Assembly (NCBI GenBank): GCA_016711325.1
Contig: JADJTH010000008.1
Span: 682,001 to 746,000, forward strand
DNA: 64,000 bases
Direction of reading: 5' to 3'
Source of the DNA: Nigerium sp.
Lineage (GTDB): Bacteria > Actinomycetota > Actinomycetes > Propionibacteriales > Propionibacteriaceae
A program made the translations under genes and the position numbers. Under the pieces are notes generated by a model. The model had not been told where the DNA came from, searched no databases, and saw only the letters and a program-made list of their open reading frames with translations. Positions 58,507 to 64,000 of the stretch are shown here, in pieces (within the stretch, counting starts at the first letter, position 1; each line of letters starts with the position of its first letter).

Positions 58507-59883
58507 TCAGACCTCGCCGACGCGACCCAGCAGGCCGCGGATGGCGTCGAGGCGCTCAGTGATCGCCGCCTCGTGGCCGTGCCCGGTCGGCTCGTAGTAG
58601 CGGACGTCCGCGAGATCGTCGGGCAGGTACTGCTGGGCGGCGACCCCGTGCGGATGGTCGTGGGCGTACAGGTAGCCCGTGCCGTGACCGAGTGCCTTCG
58701 CGCCCGCGTAGTGGGCGTCGCGCAGATGGACGGGCACCGGACCGCCCTTGCCCGCCGCCACGTCGGACTGCGCCTTGCCGATCGCGGCGGTCACGGCGTT
58801 CGACTTGGGCGCGGTCGCGCAGGCGACCACCGCGTGGGCGAGGGTGAGGCGTCCCTCCGGCAGGCCGACGAACTGCACGGCCTGGGCCGCGGCCACGCAG
58901 GTCTGCAGCACCGACGGTGCCGCCATGCCGATGTCCTCGCTCGCCAGGACGATCAGACGACGGGCGATGAAGCGGGGGTCCTCTCCCCCGGCCAGCATCC
59001 GGGCGAGGTAATGCAGGCCGGCGTCCACATCGGAGCCCCGGATCGACTTGATGAACGCGCTGATGACGTCATAGTGCTGGTCACCGTCGCGGTCGTAGCG
59101 GACGGCGGCCTTGTCGACGGCCAGTTCCAAGGCCTCGGACGTGATGGTCGGCGAACCCAGCGCGGACGCGGAGGCGCCGGCCTCCTCCAGATAGGTCAGG
59201 GCCCGGCGGGCGTCGCCGCCCGCCAGCCGCAGGAGCGTGCCGCGGGCGTCGGGATCGAGGGCGTAGTTGCCACCATCGGGGGTGCGCAGGCCGCGGTCGT
59301 CGGTCAGCGCGCGGGTGAGCAGGGCGTCGACGTCGCCGTCGGTCAGCGGGGTGAGGGTGAGCAGCAGCGAACGGGACAGCAGCGGCGAGATGACCGAGAA
59401 CGAGGGGTTCTCGGTGGTCGCGGCGATGAGGGTGACCAGACGGTTCTCGACGGCGGGCAGCAGGACATCCTGCTGGGCCTTGTTGAAGCGGTGCACCTCG
59501 TCCACGAACAACACGGTGCCCGTGCCGCGGGCGAGTTCGCGCCTGGCGGCGTCCAATTCGGCGCGCACCTCCCTGACCCCGGCCGTGACCCCCGAAAGCT
59601 CGACGAACCGCCGGCTCGTGGTACGCGACACCACTGCGGCGATGGTCGTCTTGCCCACGCCCGGCGGCCCCCACAGGAACACCGACATCGGCTGGCCCAT
59701 CGCAAGTCGGCGCAGCGGCGATCCCGGCCCGAGCAGGTGCTGCTGGCCGACGATCTCGTCGACGGTCCGCGGACGCATTCGGACGGCGAGTGGTAGATCG
59801 CCGTGCTGGGCGCTCGACAGCGATCCTCCCAGGGAAGCGGCGGTTGTCGCCTCGGCAGGATCGGGGTTGCCGAACAGGTCCAT
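58507..59883 (-). CDS. rarA: replication-associated recombination AAA+ ATPase RarA
   Basis: The 458-residue AAA+ protein acts at stalled replication forks. [18 protein letters not shown] begins the core; Walker A is [12 protein letters not shown] (about residue 72), Walker [17 protein letters not shown], sensor [13 protein letters not shown], and the C-terminal tetramerisation domain has [22 protein letters not shown] and [17 protein letters not shown] sits directly before the ATG and may be the true leaderless start. It is monocistronic or reads on into the DUF948 operon 61 bases on. Confidence 0.96.
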   Translation of the reverse strand: MDLFGNPDPAEATTAASLGGSLSSAQHGDLPLAVRMRPRTVDEIVGQQHLLGPGSPLRRLAMGQPMSVFLWGPPGVGKTTIAAVVSRTTSRRFVELSGVTAGVREVRAELDAARRELARGTGTVLFVDEVHRFNKAQQDVLLPAVENRLVTLIAATTENPSFSVISPLLSRSLLLTLTPLTDGDVDALLTRALTDDRGLRTPDGGNYALDPDARGTLLRLAGGDARRALTYLEEAGASASALGSPTITSEALELAVDKAAVRYDRDGDQHYDVISAFIKSIRGSDVDAGLHYLARMLAGGEDPRFIARRLIVLASEDIGMAAPSVLQTCVAAAQAVQFVGLPEGRLTLAHAVVACATAPKSNAVTAAIGKAQSDVAAGKGGPVPVHLRDAHYAGAKALGHGTGYLYAHDHPHGVAAQQYLPDDLADVRYYEPTGHGHEAAITERLDAIRGLLGRVGEV

Positions 59884-59893
59884 CACCCCATCC

Positions 59894-59899
59894 AACGTA
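59894..59899 (-). promoter_or_regulatory. -10 of a leaderless rarA promoter
   Basis: TACGTT on the minus strand, seven bases before GTG 59886, which is immediately followed by ATG 59883. Confidence 0.5.
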
Positions 59900-60012
59900 T
59901 ACGGCGCCACTCGCCACCCGCGACTCGACTGGCCATCACCCAAGTGCGCGCCGTATCGTGGGCGCCAACCCCGGATGTCCGAGGAGCCGCACCCGCGTGC
60001 GGCCGTCGGTCG

Positions 60013-60059
60013 AGCCAATGACGGGGGACGGGTTGCGAGCAACCCGGGGGGAATTGGCT
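60013..60059 (+). promoter_or_regulatory. structured leader before the polysaccharide synthase gene
   Basis: AGCCAAT (60013-60019) pairs with ATTGGCT (60053-60059), enclosing a perfect inner hairpin GGGTTG-CGAG-CAACCC (60030-60045) flanked by G-runs. It ends 14 bases before ATG 60074, whose ribosome site GGGGGG follows. Nested helices with conserved-looking G-rich joints just upstream of a start suggest an RNA switch or attenuator. The G-run pattern recalls ydaO-type (c-di-AMP) leaders, but the full motif is not evident. Confidence 0.4.
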
Positions 60060-60073
60060 GATCTGGGGGGATC

Positions 60074-62449
60074 ATGAAGAAGAGTCCTGGCCGCGGCATG
60101 CCCGCTGACAGCCAGTCCATATCGGGGGTGCCTGCGGCGTCGGGGGCCGTGTTCACCGACCCGAGCGGACGTCGCTGGCGCCATGTTCGATGGGTCGCCA
60201 CCGTCGTTGCCGTGGTGGCGATCACCACGCTCGGCGTGTTCGCTGGCAACGCCCTCCAACCGCCCCACGCCACGGCGGGGTCGGCGCTTCCACTGACCGT
60301 GGAACAGCTCGGCGGTGCGCGTCTGATCGGAGAGGGTCCGTTCGAGCGGATCCTGCGTGTGGACCGGTCGGGGGAGCCGGCAGGCGTCGATCCCTTCACG
60401 GGCGAACGGGTCACCCTGACCGACACGGAGGTCATGGAGGCCGGCGACGCCCACCACGTGCTGCAACGATACGGATCCGAACAGGGCGCGCCGCGGACCA
60501 TCGCGTTGACCTTCGACGACGGCCCCGACGCCCTGGTGACACCGCGACTCCTCGACCTCCTGTCGCGCGAGCAGGTTCCCGCCACGTTCTTCGTCCTCGG
60601 CAACCACGCCGCGGCCCATCCCGACATCATCCAGCGCATGCTCCGAGAAGGGCACGCGGTGGGCGTCCACAGCCTCACCCACCCGAACCTGGGCGACGTC
60701 CCTGAGTGGCGTGAGCATCTCGAACTCGTGGACACCGAGCGCACCCTGCGCGCCGCCGGGGGCCACAACGCGAGCGTGTGGCGAGCGCCCTACGCCGACC
60801 CCGCCTATCAGGACGGGGAGGCGGACATGGTGGCCGTCCTCAGGGCACAGCGGCTGGGCTACACGCACGTCGGCTACAACTTCGACACACTCGACTGGCT
60901 GCACGCGCAGGACCCGAACGGCACCGCAACCGACATCCCGCTGCCCGACCTGTCCAGCGGCGCCCATGTCACCGTCCTGGCGCACGACGCCGGCGGCCCG
61001 AACCGGGAGAGGACCGTCGAGTACGTCCACCTGCTGATCGAGCACGCGCGCGCGAACGGCTATACCTTTCACACCTTGCTCCAGTTGACGGGCGCCCCGC
61101 CCGCCGCCAACGCGCCCGTCCAGGCAACGGCCTGGGACGGCTTCGCCCTCGCCATCACCCAGGTACTTTTCGGCTGGCCCGAATACCTGATGCGGGCGCT
61201 GTTCGCGCTCGCCATTCTCCTGCTGGTCGTGGCGGGCGGCATCAACACCGTGCTCGCGCTCGTTCGGCACCGCCGTCGTCGTCGCCAGGTGTGGCCGGGT
61301 TCCGACGAGATGCGTGTGCCCACGTCGGTCGTCCTGGCCGCCTACAACGAAGAAGCGGTGATCGCCCGGACGTTGGAGACGATCCTGGCGTCCGTCTACC
61401 CCCTACGCGAGATCATCGTGGTGGATGACGGCTCGACCGACGCCACCGCCTCCGTGGTCCGTCAGGTGCAGCAGTCCAGCCACGCATCGGTGCCGATCGT
61501 CCTCGTCCAGCAGGAGAACGCGGGCAAGGCGATGGCGCTCAACCGTGGTCTGTCCCGCGCGAGCGGCGACGTCATCGTGACGCTGGATGCGGACACCATC
61601 ATCGCGCCCGACACGATCACGCACCTGATCCGGCACTTCGCGATCGATGCATCCGGAAGGCTGGGGGCCGTGGCCGGAGTCGTCCGCGTCGGGAACCGAG
61701 ACCGCAACCTGCTCACCCGCTGGCAGGCTCTCGAATACCTCACCCAGATCGGGCTCGACCGCAGCGCGCAGGACGCCCTGGGGGCGATCTCGATCATCCC
61801 CGGCGCCTGCGCGGCCTGGCGGAAGTCCGCCATCCTCGGCGCGGGCGGGTATTCCACCATGACGCTGGCCGAGGATTGCGACCTCGCACTCACCCTCCAC
61901 CAGCAGGGGTGGCGCGTCACTCAGGACGACGAGGCGGTGGCACTCACCGAGGCACCCGAGAACGTGGATGATTTGCTCAAGCAGCGGGTGCGGTGGACGT
62001 ACGGCACGTTGCAGGCGATGTACAAGAACCGCCGCATCCTGTTCCGAGCCCGGTACGGTGCGCTCGGCTGGTGGGTGCTGCCCAGCTATCTCCTGTCCAT
62101 CCTCGTGCCGCTGGTCTTCCTGCCGTTCATCGCCGTGATGACGGTTATCGCACTGCAGAACGAGCCGGCGCTCCTGCTGGAGTATTTCGCGCTGTTCCTT
62201 CTCGTTCACGTTGGATTCGCCGCGGTCGCCGTGCGGCTGATGCGAGAAGACTGGACACACCTGTTGATGGTGCCGGTGTACCGCCTGGTGTACGAGCCGC
62301 TGCGCGCCTACCTGCTGTACAAGTCGGTGCACCTCGCCCTGAAGGGCGGACGTGAAGGCTGGAACAAGATCGACCGGACCGGCGCGCTCAATGCCCTCGT
62401 CGACCCGGTGATCGTGCGGCACGAACTCGCCACCACGACGCCCCGGTGA
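60074..62449 (+). CDS. bifunctional polysaccharide deacetylase / GT2 synthase (MatB-like)
   Basis: The 791-residue protein joins two enzymes through the membrane. A cytoplasmic start and helix (41-59) place a NodB-type deacetylase outside (about 140-340: TFDDGPD at 146-152, HSLTH at 199-203, WRAPYAD and LAHDAGG). A second helix (about 372-397) leads to a cytoplasmic GT2 synthase (about 415-650: DDGS at 451, DAD at 505, LAED at 598-601, QRVRW at 637-641) and three or more C-terminal helices. This is the layout of Streptomyces MatB, linked to poly-N-acetylglucosamine. It likely polymerises, exports and partly deacetylates a GlcNAc polymer. All catalytic motifs are intact. Confidence 0.9.
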   Translation: MKKSPGRGMPADSQSISGVPAASGAVFTDPSGRRWRHVRWVATVVAVVAITTLGVFAGNALQPPHATAGSALPLTVEQLGGARLIGEGPFERILRVDRSGEPAGVDPFTGERVTLTDTEVMEAGDAHHVLQRYGSEQGAPRTIALTFDDGPDALVTPRLLDLLSREQVPATFFVLGNHAAAHPDIIQRMLREGHAVGVHSLTHPNLGDVPEWREHLELVDTERTLRAAGGHNASVWRAPYADPAYQDGEADMVAVLRAQRLGYTHVGYNFDTLDWLHAQDPNGTATDIPLPDLSSGAHVTVLAHDAGGPNRERTVEYVHLLIEHARANGYTFHTLLQLTGAPPAANAPVQATAWDGFALAITQVLFGWPEYLMRALFALAILLLVVAGGINTVLALVRHRRRRRQVWPGSDEMRVPTSVVLAAYNEEAVIARTLETILASVYPLREIIVVDDGSTDATASVVRQVQQSSHASVPIVLVQQENAGKAMALNRGLSRASGDVIVTLDADTIIAPDTITHLIRHFAIDASGRLGAVAGVVRVGNRDRNLLTRWQALEYLTQIGLDRSAQDALGAISIIPGACAAWRKSAILGAGGYSTMTLAEDCDLALTLHQQGWRVTQDDEAVALTEAPENVDDLLKQRVRWTYGTLQAMYKNRRILFRARYGALGWWVLPSYLLSILVPLVFLPFIAVMTVIALQNEPALLLEYFALFLLVHVGFAAVAVRLMREDWTHLLMVPVYRLVYEPLRAYLLYKSVHLALKGGREGWNKIDRTGALNALVDPVIVRHELATTTPR

Positions 62450-63756
62450 CGAAAGCCGCTGCCGCCTCCCGTGTCCAGGCGGGCGCTCCCGAACACGGAG
62501 CGCCTCCGCGCCGCGCCGCGGTGACCTCTCCTGCCGAACACGGAGCGCCTCCGCGCCGCGCCGCGGTGACCTCTCCTGCCGAACACGGAGCGCCTCCGCG
62601 CCGCGCGGCGGTGACCTCTCCTGCCGAACATGGAGTGCCTCCGCGCCGCGCGGCGGCGTCACCGGGCCGGAGCCGCTACATCGACACGCTCCGTGCGCTC
62701 GCACTCACCCGCGTGGTGGTCTACCACGTGATGGGCTCCATCTGGCTCCCCATCGTCTTCCCCTCGATGAGCATCCTCTTCGCCATCGCGGGGTCGCTCA
62801 TGGCCGCGTCGCTCGACCGCGAGAAGGTCCACTACCGCAAGGTCCTGGGCCGGCGGCTGCGACGGCTGCTGGTGCCATTCTGGGCGTTCGGCCTCGCCGT
62901 CGTGCCGGCGATGTTCGCGCTGGGCTGGTCGGACACGGCCTTCATGGGGGACGTCGAACCCGGTGTCGACGCGGCGGCCCTCTGGCTGTGGGCATTCCCT
63001 GTGGCACCCCCGCCCGGCAGCGGTCCGGCGTCCGGCTGGGTTCTTCCCCTGTGGTACATCTCCACCTACCTTTGGTTCGTGCTCCTCTCGCCCCCACTCC
63101 TGTGGATGTTCCGGCGCTGGCCGAAGCGGATGCTGGGTTTCCCTGTCCTGATCCTCGTGCTGTGGGCGGTCGACGCGCTGGTGCTCGACGACCGGGTCGG
63201 AACCATGGTGCTGCTGCTGTGCACCTATGCGTCCTGCTGGATGCTCGGATTCGCCCACCACGACGGGACGATCGGTCGCCTGCCCCTGTGGCAGATCATC
63301 GGTGTGGGGCTGACGACCGCTGCGTTCGGGCTCTGGTACGCGTTCACCTATCCGGATCCCCACTCCGGGCCCAATGTGTCCGACATCCCGATTGCCACCC
63401 TGTTCTACGGCTTCGGTGTGACGCTGCTCCTGCTCCGCTTCCGGTTCACCTTCGAGTGGCTTCGGCGCGTGCCTCCCCTCGACTACCTGGTGACGGCCAT
63501 CAATCGGCGCGCGGTGACTGTCTACCTGTGGAGCAACGTCGCCATTTGTGGGGCATCGGTACTGACCGATTGGGCACCGCTGACCGACCTTTACCACGAA
63601 TCGGGCATTCCCCTCCTGCCGCTCGTGCTCGTGACCGCCTGGACAGTGCTTGCGGTCGTCGTGATGGCGCTGGGTTGGGTCGAGGACCTGGCCTCCGGCC
63701 GCAGTCTCCAACTCGTCCCCACCAGCCACCACCGCGCGCGACGGCACGCCCGATGA
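62446..63756 (+). CDS. membrane acyltransferase 3-family protein with repeat N-terminus
   Basis: The 436-residue protein overlaps the synthase stop by four bases. Residues ~16-72 consist of four copies of a 15-residue unit (consensus EHGAPPRRAAVTSPA), basic and probably cytoplasmic. The rest has about ten helices with the acyltransferase-3 signature RYIDTLRALALTRVVVYHV at the first helix. Family members O-acetylate or succinylate surface polysaccharides; IcaC of staphylococcal PNAG operons belongs to the same family. It probably decorates or exports the polymer made by the gene upstream. Confidence 0.87.
   Translation: MTKAAAASRVQAGAPEHGAPPRRAAVTSPAEHGAPPRRAAVTSPAEHGAPPRRAAVTSPAEHGVPPRRAAASPGRSRYIDTLRALALTRVVVYHVMGSIWLPIVFPSMSILFAIAGSLMAASLDREKVHYRKVLGRRLRRLLVPFWAFGLAVVPAMFALGWSDTAFMGDVEPGVDAAALWLWAFPVAPPPGSGPASGWVLPLWYISTYLWFVLLSPPLLWMFRRWPKRMLGFPVLILVLWAVDALVLDDRVGTMVLLLCTYASCWMLGFAHHDGTIGRLPLWQIIGVGLTTAAFGLWYAFTYPDPHSGPNVSDIPIATLFYGFGVTLLLLRFRFTFEWLRRVPPLDYLVTAINRRAVTVYLWSNVAICGASVLTDWAPLTDLYHESGIPLLPLVLVTAWTVLAVVVMALGWVEDLASGRSLQLVPTSHHRARRHAR
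62491..62656 (+). repeat. in-frame 45-bp tandem repeat, about 3.7 copies
   Basis: Units begin GAACACGGAGCG at 62491, 62536 and 62581, and GAACATGGAGTG at 62626. The first three are nearly identical; the fourth has several changes and fades after about 30 bases. The period is a multiple of three, so gain or loss of a unit changes length but not frame. Confidence 0.95.
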
Positions 63757-64000
63757 GCCGGAACCACGCCCGGACCGGGCGTGTCGCGCGCTGGGTGGCG
63801 ATCGGTGTGGCCCTCGCCACGCTCTCGGCCATGGCGGTGACCGCACCGGTCAACTGCCTGCCGGCACTCTGGCGACCCGCCAACCTGCGCTGCGTGGCGG
63901 CCGACTCATCCACGGCCGGCGCCTCCCCGACCGGCCTGCGAGATCCGGTTCGCCGCGACATGACGATGATGCTCCTCTCTTCGGCCGAGAATTCGTCGCT
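63753..64000 (+). CDS. GH46 chitosanase (3' end outside window)
   Basis: ATG 63753 overlaps the acyltransferase stop by four bases. The visible 82 residues have a basic start, a signal/anchor helix (about 12-32), a short linker, then GLRDPVRRDMTMMLLSSAENSS. That matches the first conserved block of GH46 chitosanases, whose general acid is the Glu of SSAEN (residue 79 here). Such enzymes cleave deacetylated glucosamine polymers outside the cell. Coupled to a deacetylase/synthase, it may trim or release the operon's own polymer. The rest of the gene, including the second catalytic residue, is not visible. Confidence 0.82.
   Translation, partial: MSRNHARTGRVARWVAIGVALATLSAMAVTAPVNCLPALWRPANLRCVAADSSTAGASPTGLRDPVRRDMTMMLLSSAENSS

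Noticed and set aside
59936..60768. Minus-strand frame (59936-61270) before and inside the synthase gene as a divergent gene
   Set aside because: It overlaps the deacetylase coding region on the opposite strand and lacks any motif or ribosome site.
62491..62656. CRISPR array
   Set aside because: The repeats are contiguous with no spacers and are in frame within a coding region.

Overview
The window is GC-rich DNA from an actinobacterium, most likely of the Propionibacteriales or Propionibacteriaceae (order-level guess, moderate to low confidence). Evidence for this includes an actinobacterial mIHF next to gmk, a PriA without helicase motifs, a fused AccD/AccA-type carboxyltransferase, the alaS-ruvX-mltG-aroCKB-efp-nusB-carAB-pyrDF gene order, and many leaderless promoters. 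Genes are packed tightly, often with 1- or 4-base stop/start overlaps. No stretch longer than 300 bases lacks a gene.

Region 1 (1-13272) looks like an integrative element beside a tRNA-Pro(GGG) gene. One minus-strand operon (8681 to beyond base 1) encodes a Tad-like pilus or secretion machine: lipoprotein, secreted PKD-like protein, SAF-domain (CpaB-like) protein, TadZ-like protein with a broken P-loop, TadA ATPase, TadB, TadC, four small pilin-like proteins sharing an ERGS motif, and a LysM membrane protein that runs off the window. A second minus-strand operon (12599-8768) encodes a primase-polymerase-like replication protein and two unknown proteins. A small excisionase-like HTH protein is transcribed toward the tRNA. 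All three transcription units carry the same ~32-bp element just before their first gene. No integrase is present in the window.

Region 2 (13.4-38.6 kb) is chromosomal: methyltransferase, EamA exporter, D-threonine-aldolase-like enzyme, der, cmk, a GH13 alpha-glucosidase, DUF3054 protein, tyrA, trmI, an orphan oligopeptide-type binding lipoprotein, HAD phosphatase, metH, PAC2 protein, a carboxyltransferase broken by a one-base insertion in a C-run, PlsC acyltransferase, rpe, rsmB, fmt, priA and an SLH-anchored amidase.

Region 3 (38.7-59.9 kb) is a long minus-strand housekeeping block. It runs rarA, DUF948 protein, small membrane protein, alaS, ruvX, mltG, aroC, aroK, aroB, PaiB-like protein, efp, nusB, carA, carB, pyrD, pyrF, mihF, gmk, rpoZ, coaBC, metK. 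It joins translation, peptidoglycan, shikimate, pyrimidine, CoA and SAM synthesis.

Region 4 (60.0-64.0 kb, plus strand) is a probable exopolysaccharide operon: a one-piece polysaccharide deacetylase/GT2 synthase (like Streptomyces MatB), a membrane acyltransferase with a 45-bp tandem repeat in its N-terminus, and the start of a GH46 chitosanase. Together they resemble a rearranged PNAG (ica/pga-type) pathway with its own hydrolase.
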